This document shows, in pieces, positions 11,612-22,010 of a DNA stretch of 64,000 nt. Under the pieces are notes generated by a model. That model was given only the letters and a program-made list of their open reading frames with translations, was not told the origin of the DNA and did no database searches. A program made the translations under genes and the position numbers. Position 1 is the first letter of the stretch, and each line of letters begins with the position of its first letter. Source of the stretch: Epichloe hybrida (lineage: Eukaryota; Ascomycota; Sordariomycetes; Hypocreales; Clavicipitaceae); contig JAFEKR010000021.1 in the NCBI GenBank assembly GCA_019022495.1, positions 963,271-1,027,270 of the forward strand. The letters run 5' to 3'.

Positions 11612-13100
11612 TAATTTTCTTTTAAAAAAGAGGTATTTTCTAAAGTAAGTTTAAAAGTAAGTATTACTAAATAGTATAACTTATTTATAGCTTATTTGCT
11701 TAGATATTTATAATTTTTTTAAAAAGAAAGTATATATAAAAGTGGGTCTAAAGTGGGTTTTACTAATAATAGTATTAACTTCTTTATAGCTTATTTACTT
11801 AGATATTTTGTCGGGGCAAAACAACCACCCCAAAACAACGGAAAAGAGGGATCTGACGATAACGATAATGCCGATGAAGATGACGAAATTGACGAAATTG
11901 ACGGTATTGACGAATTCAACGATATCAGAAATTGAACCTAGATATCGGGATCTAGGTCTGCGATATTTGCGATCCATCGCGAGGATCGAAGCTAGGAAAA
12001 GCTGCCTAGCTAGGCAGCTAGATAATCTCAAATAATCTCAAATAAGCTCATATTCATCTCAGGAAAACACAGGTAAAATCTCGATTTAAACAATCCAAGC
12101 CAAAGGCAACGAAGGGAGAGTTGATTTTCTATCAAAAGGGAGGGAATCTAAGGCTTTTATCTAGCTAGGGGGTCAGGGGCTAGGCCGGATCCAATGTGGT
12201 TGAATTGATCCGACAATCCGATAGATCCGAGGTCGAAGGGGCTAGAGGTCTCGAGGGATCCGATAGATCCGAGGTCCAAGGGGCTAGAGGTCTTGTGAGA
12301 GAGGTCTCTAGGGGTCATATTCCTAGCCACACAATATATATGATTTTCTATTAAAAAGATAGTATACTTAAAAGTGGATTTAAAGTGGGTCTTACTAATT
12401 ATAGTATAAACTTCTTAATAGCTTATTTGCTAAGATATTTATGATTTTCTCTTAAAAAGATAGTATACTTAAAAGTGGGTCTAAAGTGGGTCTTACTAAT
12501 AATAGTATTAACTTCTTTATAGCTTATTTGCTTAGATATATATGATTTTTTATTAAAAAGAAAGTATACTTAAAAGTGGATCTAAAGTAGGTCTTACTAA
12601 TTATAGTATTAACTTCTTAATAGCTTATTTGCTAAGATATTTATGATTTTCTCTTAAAAAGAAGGTGTATATAAAAGTGGGTCTAAAGTAGGTCTTACTA
12701 ATAATAATATTAACTTCTTTATAGCTTATTTGCTTAGATATATATGATTTTTTATTAAAAAGAAAGTATACTTAAAAGTGGATCTAAAGTAGGTCTTACT
12801 AATTATAGTATTAACTTCTTAATAGCTTATTTGCTAAGATATTTATGATTTTCTCTTAAAAAGAAGGTGTATATAAAAGTGGGTCTAAAGTAGGTCTTAC
12901 TAATAATAATATTAACTTCTTTATAGCTTATTTGCTTAGATATATATGATTTTTTATTAAAAAGAAAGTATACTTAAAAGTAGGTTTAAAGTAAACCTTA
13001 TGAATTATAGTACTTACTTCTTTATAGCTTATTTACTTAAATATATATAATTTTCTATTAAAATAAGTATACTTAAAAGTAAGTTTTTAATATTTTTCTA
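11612..13100. repeat. 101-bp tandem array of hAT-B (202-bp higher-order unit)
   Basis: The anchor TGATTTT recurs at 12,341, 12,442, 12,543, 12,644, 12,745, 12,846 and 12,947, exactly 101 bp apart, with degenerate units at 11,612, 11,711 and 13,048. Two unit types alternate (CTTCTTTATAGC and CTTCTTAATAGC), giving a 202-bp dimer. Every unit carries AAAAGTGGGTCTAAAGTGGGTCTTACTAAT or a RIP-like variant, i.e. two copies of the AAGTGGGTC core also found at the hAT-A 5' end. It is noncoding. Confidence 0.93.
11809..12334. mobile_element. 526-bp GC-rich LTR-like insert in the tandem array (possible solo LTR)
   Basis: The array phase is broken by 531 bp, equal to a 526-bp insert plus a 5-bp TSD (TATTT at left, TATAT at right, one mismatch). 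The insert starts TGTCGGGGCAAAACAACC and ends CCTAGCCACACAA, close to LTR-type TG/CA ends. It is far richer in G+C than its surroundings and shows no RIP. It includes a GACGAAATTGACGAAATTGACG repeat and duplicated GGATCCGATAGATCCGAGGTC blocks near 12,180-12,280. Short acidic open frames across it are simple-repeat artefacts. The family is not recognised. Confidence 0.6.
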
Positions 13101-13368
13101 AGAAATAAGCTTAAAAAGTAAGTTTTATTAGTTTTATAAGTTATAATTAAGATGAGTATAGTAATTTAACCTTAATCTATATTTTAAGAAACCTAATATA
13201 TACTTTTCTAATTATTTAAGTTATTTCTTACTATTAATTTCTAATTACTTTACCTAAATATTAAAAAATAAAAAATAATTACATTTAATTACAAATAATT
13301 ACATGTAATGTAATGTAATGTGTGAAAGGGGGGTGTAATGTAATGTAATGTGATGCTCTGGTTATCTG

Positions 13369-14321
13369 ATATTAAATATAATAAAGAAAGGGAAATTATA
13401 TGCTTTTGTACGCAATCTAATTGCACTTTTACTTTTAGAAGTAAAGCAAGAAGATTCCAAGCTTCTAATGGTGTTTATCACTATCGAATTAAGCATCCGG
13501 AGATTGCTACTTCTAAATCTGAAGAAAAACAACCTGAAAAGATTACTAGTAAGTCTTTTATTCTATTCTATTCTATTTTATTCTATTTTTTATATACTGA
13601 TATTATTTTTAGTACCTGAGATTCCAGTAGTATCAACCTCTACAAATCAATCTTCTTTAACCTCTTTTTTTCAACAAAAAGACCTCGAAATCACACTATT
13701 TCAGAGGAATTTTCATCTGAAGAAGCAGTTATTCTAGTTATTAAATTTATACTAGAAAATAACCTTTCTTTTGCTACAATTAATAGCAAATCTTTTAAAA
13801 ATTTGCTTAATTATTATTCTAGGTAAGTTATTTTTTTTTATTAATCTCTTATAATAATTAGTTATTTAAGCTAATTTATGTATATAGGAATAATAATTTA
13901 GCTTCTTTGCTTAGCCACCAAACAATAACACATAGGATAAATACTATGTATTATTCATCTAAGCAAAAAATCCTTCAACAAATCCAATATCAAATTAAAC
14001 ATCAAGGTTTAATTTCAGTTCAACTAGATATATGGACTTCGTTTAATTCAAAGTCTTATCTAGGGGTTATTATAGGCTGGCTTAATCCGAATTTTAAGCT
14101 TGAGTATAAGCTAATTGGTAAGTCTTTTAATTATTCTTATTATTCTTATTATTTACTAACTATTTATTATAGGATTTGAATATCTATCAAATTCACATAC
14201 TGGAGCTTATATTCACCAATGCTTTAATAATCTTATTAAGGATTATTACTTAGAGCCCAAGGATATCCTTAGGTAAGTTATTTCTTTTAATAATAACTAA
14301 TATTATTATACATTATATAAT
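13369..14321 (+). pseudogene. hAT-A transposase, BED finger and catalytic-core start
   Basis: Continues the frame from 4,045. A BED-type zinc finger follows (Cys pair in CFCTQSNC, then HYRIKH). Canonical introns are visible: 13,549-13,612, 13,823-13,887, 14,118-14,172 and one opening at 14,273, all GTAAGT to TAG/CAG with TACTGAT or CTAAC branch sites. After intron 2 come NNNLASLLSHQTI and LDIWTSFNSKSYLG; the latter is the first-Asp block of hAT transposases. The frame slips once near a T7/A5 run at about 13,655-13,680, so a single-base indel is likely. Few RIP stops are seen. Copia-1 at 14,322 lies inside the fourth intron. Confidence 0.88.
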
Positions 14322-14627
14322 TGTTGGATTCACAGGGTATTGAATTCAATGTAATACAGTCATGAGCCCGAAGAATAGTATCATTATCGATTATCTATTC
14401 TAGGCTGCGTTATCTGTTGTCATAATTAATTAAGTTATAGGAAAAGAGAGGTAAAAGCTAGAAGTTATAATATATAAAGGGAAAAGGGGTTACGCGTTTA
14501 TATCCCTACATTTCCTAGCTAATTAACGTGCTAGGTTATAGGTTACGTGTGGGGTCTGCGCGCGGCCTAAGCTTTTGCTAGGTAATTGCGGCTATGACGC
14601 GCGATTAATATTACCTTTGTTCTAACA
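14322..14627 (-). repeat. Copia-1 LTR (306 bp), left (3' LTR of minus-strand copy)
   Basis: Runs TGTTGGATTCACAGGG to TTTGTTCTAACA. TSD ATAAT is at 14,317-14,321 and again at 21,123-21,127. A purine tract (reverse of CTTCTCTCTTTT) adjoins at 14,632-14,643. Confidence 0.95.
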
Positions 14628-17600
14628 CTAGAACTTCTCTCTTTTAATATAATTATTAACACGCGATATTAATTATAGAAATAAAAAAGGAAAGATAAAT
14701 TAAGAATATAATTAATAGGGGATATAAGGAAAAGAACTTATAGCCTGCCTAGGCGTATAGTTACTAATAAAAGGGAAATAATAATCTTGCTTAGCCTATA
14801 AGCCTATGTAAGGATAAGTGGGTCCTTCTGAATCCCTTCTTTCCTTAAAATAACATATATACCACACTATAGCGCATATATAATGTCTTCCTCCTCCTTA
14901 GTAATATCTTTATTCTCCTACATACTACTATTAATTTCTATAGTTCACTAGGAGGGCCTAGTGGGCTAGCGTAGTTATAGCCGCTAGGGATATTAACTAT
15001 AAGGGTATAAATCCCTTATATATTACTATCTTATCCCTATGGCTACCCTCCTAGAGAATTACCTTTTTCTCTTACTATGCGTGTATTATATGTAAGTAAC
15101 CTATCCCTCTATCTAGATAATTATCTAGTTAGTTAAGATAAAGCTCTTAAGGGCCTTATTAAGTAATGCCTTTATAAAGGCATTAGCTAGGTTATCCTCT
15201 CTATTAATCCATTAGATCTTATAAAGTTCTTAGTATTTATATAACTATTAAAGGGCTATAATATTAATTATTAAGCGTTTCTCCTTTGTTATACTAAGCT
15301 TAATAAGGCACTTATATAAGGAGTATAAATCTATATATATAATAACTAGGATCTTTAGGAGCTTTAGTTAGTTAGTAACTAAGTTTAGGGTGGTTATAAT
15401 TACGTAAGCTATATTAACACTAGCTACTATACTATAGACTTCTAAGGTAAGCATGCTTCGCGTGACTCTCTTGCTCTTTATTAAGCTAAAGTGTATAATA
15501 TTACCTTTAATTATAAACTTGCTATTAGTGTAGTCTTTATTTGCTAGGATAAGTATATATCCTAGTTATAAGGATAGGTCCTAGTTATTAGCAAAGGATT
15601 TATTTACAAAGGTAAAGAGCTTTGCCTTCTTAAGGTTAATTAGGATAAACGTTAGACCTCTCTCTAGGTAATTTATCTACTACTTTAGGCAGTGATTAAG
15701 GGCTTTTATATCCTCTAGGGTTAGCTCCTAGTGTTATGTAGTAATAGATAGGTTAAAGCAAGCCTCTAGTTAATAGATTAAGGCGATATAAGCGCCTCAG
15801 GCCCTTTACTTAATATATTTACGCTTTAAGTTAGTTATTAGAACTAACTCTAACTTATTGCTTTACTCTTTTTACTAGATCTTAATAGTATTATTCTCTA
15901 GCAAGATAATACCACTATTAAACATAAGGGGACTATCCTAGGTTAGAAACTGCTTTAGCTTTACATTAAAGTCTACTATAGTAAGCTAGGTCTCTTCCTT
16001 CTTAGAGAACTTCTTATCTAAGAGGCTAATTATGTTATTAGTTTATATTCTAATATAAGCAAAGTTAGGGCTTTCCTTCGTAGTCATAAGTAGGTAGGGA
16101 TTATATGTAGAGGTTTCTATCTAGAGGTTCTCTCTATAATACTTATAATATATAACCTACTAGTGTGTTCCTGCCTCTGCGAGCCTGTAGAGGGGTTTTA
16201 TAACCCTTAAGATTATACTAGGTAGGTAGAGATACTATATCTGAATTAGCAAGCGCGCTAGGATTAGCCGCTCTAGTAATATACAAGCCTATACATAAGC
16301 CTAATAGATATCTCTTAGCTAGATAAGGAATTTCCTTAATCTTACTAATAGGGCTATTACGAGAATAAGACATTAGCTCGCGCGTTAAATCATTAGGGCC
16401 TATGTAAGAATAGCCTATTTCCCTTTATCCTTACACCCTTAGATCACAAGGCATGACTTTTTATAGGGTTCTATTATCTTGCCTTTAATCTTATTAATAA
16501 TTTAGGAATTAAAGATTTGAATTCTACTATATTCTTCCTTATTAAACATAATAAATTTAAACATACCTTACTTAATTAAAGCATTAATTTCCGCTTTTAT
16601 TAATAGCTTAAAAGGTTTGCTAGGGGTCTTAATAATTCCTTCCTTATATAGCTTAATTATAAGAGCTAGGTTACTATATTCTTTTACTAATAGGAAGGTA
16701 TTAGTACCTTAAGGCATTATAGGAGGGTTTTTCTATAGCCTTTCGTGTCCTTGCTTTAGTAGTATTAGTAACACTATATTCTTATTACAGGCCTCTTACC
16801 CTTTTTCTCCTTCCTCTTTACTAGGCTCCGCTATTTTCTTTACACTAGGATTATTATAGTAAGGCTTAATAGATATTAACCTAAAGGTCTTTAGGCCTCT
16901 AGGTATATTAAGTATATAGCTTTCTCTAGTAATTACTAGTAGCTTATATAGACCTGCCTATCCCTTACCTTCTTACTAGACCTTAACCTTTAATCTAAGT
17001 AGTAGGCTAAGGGTCTTTAAGGTATCTAGGCTATTATATTTAGTAAGGGCCTTATTAACCTTCTAGATAGTATAGAGTCTCTTAATCTCTTTAGTAGCCT
17101 TCTATACTATAATTACACACTATATAATATTAGGCAATAGTAGGGACTTATTTATTATACATAGGTAGGCTCTAAAGATAAGGAGGGTTAGGACAAGGCT
17201 ATTAGGGCCTATAGTATTATTTAGGGCCTTAATTACTATTTAAAGGGCAACAGGTTCTAGCGTTATAGGGTATTCGCATCTAATTATATTATAGGCTCTT
17301 CAGAGCAGCCTATAATACCTTTTAACCTTCCCTATACTATAGTATACCTTAATAGGGACTTCCTTAATTAATATTAATATTAAAGCTATGAATTATCTAA
17401 ATTCATTACTATAGAAGTTTATTCTAGTGTCTATAATAATAAAGTCTAGGGGGCCTAGGTAAGCATTAATCTAGTATATTCGGAGGGCTTCCTAGGTTAT
17501 TTTTATAGAGATATTATTAAGGAATTTCACTACATTAAACGCTATAGCCATATCTATAGTGTAAAGTATAAGGTAGTTACTATCTAGGTAAAAGACATTT

Positions 17601-20600
17601 ACTATTACTTTATAATTAAAGCTACACTTATTCTTAAGGGTAAACTTAAAGTAATTAGGGCTATCTACATGCATTTAGTATTAGTAGTAGATTCTTATTA
17701 GCTCCCTAATAGCTTTAATATTAATATTATGCCCTAATTTATAGAGAACCTTGTGTAAATATTAGATTAATAAATGCCTAAAGCGGTGATGTAATTACCA
17801 TAGCTTGCCTTCTATAAGGTAGCTCTAAGCAACTACTTCTTCTTTCTATGTAAGAAGCATCTAGGCATAGCCCTATTTATATATAATAAGGACTTTAATA
17901 TTTCCTTATTATAGCATGTTCTTAGAGATATTAAAGTTAATCTTTAGATAGTCTATATTATTAAGGGATAAGAGAAATAGAGTGTTCATAGGGATAACCT
18001 AAAAGAGAATATTTCTAAAGGGGGTAGGCACATTAGCTAATCTAAGCGTAATAATTAGGTCTCCCACGCTAAACCTAACTAATGCCTTTTTCTCTATTAA
18101 TTTATTAAGCTATAATATAGGCATCTAATATTATAAAGCAAGGAATTAAGGGTGCCCTACTATAGAGAACTTTATAGCTCCTATATTAGGCATAATCCCT
18201 TAGAATATCGCATAGGAATAGCAATCTTCTAATATAAACATTACTAGGGCTTTATTTATAAGTTCCTACTAAAAGGGGTTTTCTTTACTTAGGCTATAAT
18301 ACACTACTTACCTTATTAGGAATTAAACTATTTTCTTGCCATTAATATAGGTTCTATATGTAAAGAAGCTTATAGGTACTAGCCTATCTATATTATTAGG
18401 GCTATTATTAAATCCAATACTCTTTATATACTAAGTAATTTTATTATTAATAAGGGGTTAGGACTTGTGTTCTCCCTTATACTAAGTAAGGAATAAGTAA
18501 TATAAGTCATTAGTTAGATCTATAAGGTAGTGGTTCTTAAAGCGTTAAAATGCCTTCTTATAGTTCTCTTTAGGGTGCTTAGATAACTAGTATCCTTCCT
18601 TACTATATATATAGCACTTCTTTATACAGGAAGTACCTCCTCTTCCTTATGGTTTTAAAGGGTATTAGGTCTCTTTTCTATTCCTATTATATCTTTGGTT
18701 AGTCTAGAATTACTCTAGGGTTATAGCTTTAGTTAGGAACTATTAATAGTTCTTTTTCTCTTCCTTAATAAGATAAAGGGTTATTCTAATCTATTTATAG
18801 AACTCTTATAGTCTATCTAGTGAATCTATAATTACTTCTCTATACTCTAGAATACTATAATAGGCTCTAATAAGTTAATTCTAGAGTGCCCTTTTAGTTT
18901 AGCTTACTTTAGGCACTACTTATTATAAGATAGCTAGTCTTTCTATAAGTTTATTAAAGTATTTAATTATTAACTTACTTAGGTTATTATTTACTATTTC
19001 TTATAGGGAAGTATTATTCTACTCTAGTAAATATCTTTACTATATATCCTTAGTTTTAAATTATTCTCTTATATAGCTAATAAGCGTAGGGAGATCTTAT
19101 AGTTATCCAGGTTTAGAGAGATAGTTTATATAGTATTATAGTGCTTTGCCTTTAAGTATAACCTTAAAAGCATAACTAGCTTATTTAGGCTAGATATTAA
19201 GTAACTTATACTTCCTATAGAATGTTTAAAGCTTTAATTTAAGGATATTATAGTTATTAGTGCTATAGAGTTATTCTTTAGGGTATACCTTAGATAGGTT
19301 AATAATTTACTTTAGTAAGGGTCTCTAGGTCTATAGAGGTCCTCTAGGTATTTCCCTTTATATCTATAAAAGGGGTAGTAAGGTCTTTAGGAAGTAAGAG
19401 AGTAGCTTTATAGGCAGTACCCTTAGGGCTTATTATTCCCTCTAATTCTCCTCTTCCTTATATTAGGAAGGAGAAATTATAGCTCTTTAAGCTATGCTAA
19501 TAGGGATACTACTAGCCTTAGATAGCATAGGTTACCTCTGTTAGTAACTCTCCTGCTTAGAGGTATTATTAGTAGTGTTACTAGGGTAATATTACTAACT
19601 TACCTCTAGTAAAGGTATAGGCAGGGGAGTTACTTATAGATACTTGTAAATAGTATCCTTAGGCAGTCTTAAATCCAGGTTAATTAACCTTCCTAGGGGA
19701 GATTAACTAGGCCTTCCTAGAGGGGATTAACTTAGTCTTCCTAGGGGAGTCTAGCTTATTAATTCTTTTAATAGTAATTATACTAATAAACAGGGTAATA
19801 GGGTAGGTTACCTAGTTCTAACATTACTATTATCTAGTAGATTATAGAAGAACTCTTTATTCTATAAGTTCTTTTAGAAGCCTATATACTTCTTCCTTAT
19901 CTCTTTAATTTCTTTAAGAGTCTAAAATCTAAATTCTTCTTAGTTTACTACTTCTTTAAGGTTATTTACTATCTTAGTGCCTCTTCTAATAGTTATATAC
20001 ACTTTATTATAAAGAAAATAGTCTTAAAGTCTGTTTTATAAAAGGTCTCTCCCTTCCGTAAACTTATCCCTTAACTATTTATAGAAGTTATTACTAAATT
20101 CAGAGAATAGTGTTCTTCTAAATAACCCTTACTCCTTATATTATTTAGTCTTTATAAGGATATAGAGACTAATTTCCTTAGGTATTATTATCTTTTTATA
20201 TTTAGAACTTCCTATTTATTAGAGTAGTTTTTCTATAATATATTATTAAAGCCTTACAGAGATATAGGGGTATAGGTTAGTATAGATAGGGGTTTTTCCT
20301 TTATTAAGGTATTTATTATTATCTCCTGTTTTAATGCCTTCCATAGCATCGTTATAGCTATTAGTCTCGCTAGGAACTTTAAATTAACTAGAGGTCCTAG
20401 ATAGTCTAGCTATATCTAATATTCTAATTAATTAAGGGAGGCAGATCTTATAATATAAGGAGAAAAGGGGTATAACTATGATTATATAACGTGTTTTGGA
20501 TATAAAGGATCGCGAGGTAAGGCGGTTAACTTTAAATACGTAATAGAATATATAATAAAGAAAGATAAGGGGATAGATTAGCTACTAGCGTTAAACCTTT

Positions 20601-20816
20601 CTTTATTATTTTAGAGTCTATATAGATATAGATATTAATACTAAAGTAAGAAGAAAGCTATATTATACCTTTCCGTTAGTATAACTTATTATTAAACATA
20701 GCCCTCCTATTTTATAGGGTAAGTTATTATTAGATAAGTTACCTCTTCTAATTAACCTTGCTAATTTGCGGTGTTTAAAGACTACGTAGTTTTTTATAAA
20801 GGTAACCACTAATTAG
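14628..20816 (-). pseudogene. Copia-1 (minus copy) gag-pol, RIP-degenerate
   Basis: Full-length 6,801-bp element including LTRs. On the minus strand the order is gag with a zinc-knuckle remnant (about 18,590-18,660), protease, integrase, RT, RNase H. The longest open stretch, 17,492-17,674, reads the integrase core (FKFTLKNKCSFNYKVIV, then FYLD), in which a catalytic Asp position has become Asn or Val-Asn. RT shows the KPLYRLAEAGT block near 16,165-16,200. The product would have been a Copia polyprotein for reverse transcription and integration. It cannot function now: stops occur throughout, many at Trp codons. The element sits in an intron of the hAT-A transposase. Confidence 0.88.
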
Positions 20817-21122
20817 TATTAGATTCACAGGGTATTGAATTTAATGTAATATAGTTATAAGCCTAAAGAATAGTATTATTATTAATTATCTATTCTAGGC
20901 TACGTTATTTGTTATTATAATTAATTAAGTTGTAGGAAAAGAGAGGTAAAAGCTAGAAGTTACAATATATAAAGGGAAAAGGGGTTGCGCGTTTATGTCC
21001 CCACATTTCCTAGCTAATTAACATGCCAGGTTATAGGTCACGTGTGGGGTCCGCGCGTGGCCTAAGCTTTTGCTAGGTAATTGCGGCTGCGACGCGCGAT
21101 TGATATCACCTTTGTTCCAACA
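20817..21122 (-). repeat. Copia-1 LTR (306 bp), right (5' LTR of minus-strand copy)
   Basis: Starts TATTAGATTCACAGGG (TG to TA) and ends TTTGTTCCAACA, followed by TSD ATAAT. The right third keeps the GC-rich LTR core with little mutation. Confidence 0.95.
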
Positions 21123-21127
21123 ATAAT

Positions 21128-21743
21128 TCTAATTCTAATTATATACAGTTTTACTCGGGATAATGGTTCTAATAATAATACTTTTATAACTTCTTATATT
21201 AATAAGAGTTATTATAATATTAGTATTGAACCATATGATATCCGATGTATAGCTCATGTTTTAAACATTGTAGCTAAGGATATTATTACGAGTTTTATTA
21301 AATCTACATCTTCTAAGGAAGACTTAGAAGCTTTAAGAATAGTGAATATCTTCACTATTCTACAGAAGAAACTTCACATATCCAAGGAAATCCTAATTTT
21401 CAACAATTTAAATCCTTAGCCAATGGTAAGTAATTATTTTACTATTTTTACTATTATAATACTAATATTAGTTATAGGTATCCTAGGAAAGGTTAAAAGG
21501 ATTGCTATTCTTATTAAGAATAACCAAGCTTTATATAAAACTTGGTTAAAATGCCTTAGAAAAGCAAAAAAACAAGGCAACTTAGCTAAGAATTGTAATA
21601 TTACAAAAATCCCTTTAGGTAAGTCTTTATTTCTTTTTATATTATTCTTATAAGTTATAACTAATTTATAATATCTTTAGCCAACGAAACTAGGTGGAAT
21701 TCGACCTATAAGATGATTAATACTTCTTTAGAGCTTAAAGAAG
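21128..21743 (+). pseudogene. hAT-A transposase, middle exons
   Basis: After Copia-1 the fourth intron ends at 21,148 (TATACAG). The protein resumes with FTRDNGSNNNTF, the second catalytic Asp block, then CIAHVLNIVAKDII, the conserved Cys-His block of hAT enzymes. Introns 21,426-21,477 and 21,619-21,680 are canonical. The last exon reads NETRWNSTYKMI before Gypsy-1 interrupts at 21,744. Removing Gypsy-1 and one AGAAG copy restores LELKEAIIFLNRET across the joint, showing the insertion split a formerly continuous exon. Confidence 0.9.
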
Positions 21744-22010
21744 TGTTACGACTATGTTTAGGGAGATATAAACGGAGTGAAAGCTAAGGTTCTTAGTTAT
21801 AGCTAGAGAGCTACTACTTAGGGGTAGGTGTATAAAGGTCTTAAACTCTAACCTCCTATATCTCTTATAGGCAGTCCTTATTTAAATACCTTACTACATG
21901 CACATAGCTATCTTATAGCTACTTAGTTATTTACGAAACCTAAGGCTTATCTAAGGGCTTTAACATATAACTATCCTATTTATAGCCCCTTAGCCTCTAT
22001 ACTCCTAATA
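21744..22010 (-). repeat. Gypsy-1 LTR (267 bp), left outer
   Basis: Begins TGTTACGACTATGTTTAGGG and ends CATACTCCTAATA-like (RIP form of GTGCTCCTGACA). TSD AGAAG precedes it. Confidence 0.93.

Larger units (their letters stand above)
4046..13360. mobile_element. hAT-B, non-autonomous hAT element with nested insertions
   Basis: Ends are CAGAGCATGTAATG on the left and TGTGATGCTCTG on the right, imperfect terminal inverted repeats. It is flanked by a perfect 8-bp TSD GTTATCTG (4,038-4,045 and 13,361-13,368), diagnostic of the hAT superfamily. The ends are built of TAATG pentamers. Without Copia-2 and the GC-rich insert it is about 2.0 kb. I see no transposase, only a 101-bp tandem array and AT-rich DNA. 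A second copy starts at 63,600. Its right 100 bp is nearly the same as the right end of hAT-A (41,509-41,689), so hAT-A is the likely source of transposase (inference). Confidence 0.9.

Noticed and set aside
11753..12035. Short acidic (Asp/Glu-rich) and overlapping frames
   Set aside because: They arise from a GACGAAATT-type simple repeat inside the GC-rich insert and cross the insertion joint.
11612..13100. Regular repeat array considered as a CRISPR
   Set aside because: Contiguous 101-bp units without spacers in a fungal transposon; a tandem array, not repeat-spacer structure.
13468..13737. 89-codon frame overlapping the hAT-A BED exon
   Set aside because: Reads through the clear GTAAGT intron at 13,549-13,612 in a different frame; only its last part overlaps the true frame, before the homopolymer indel.
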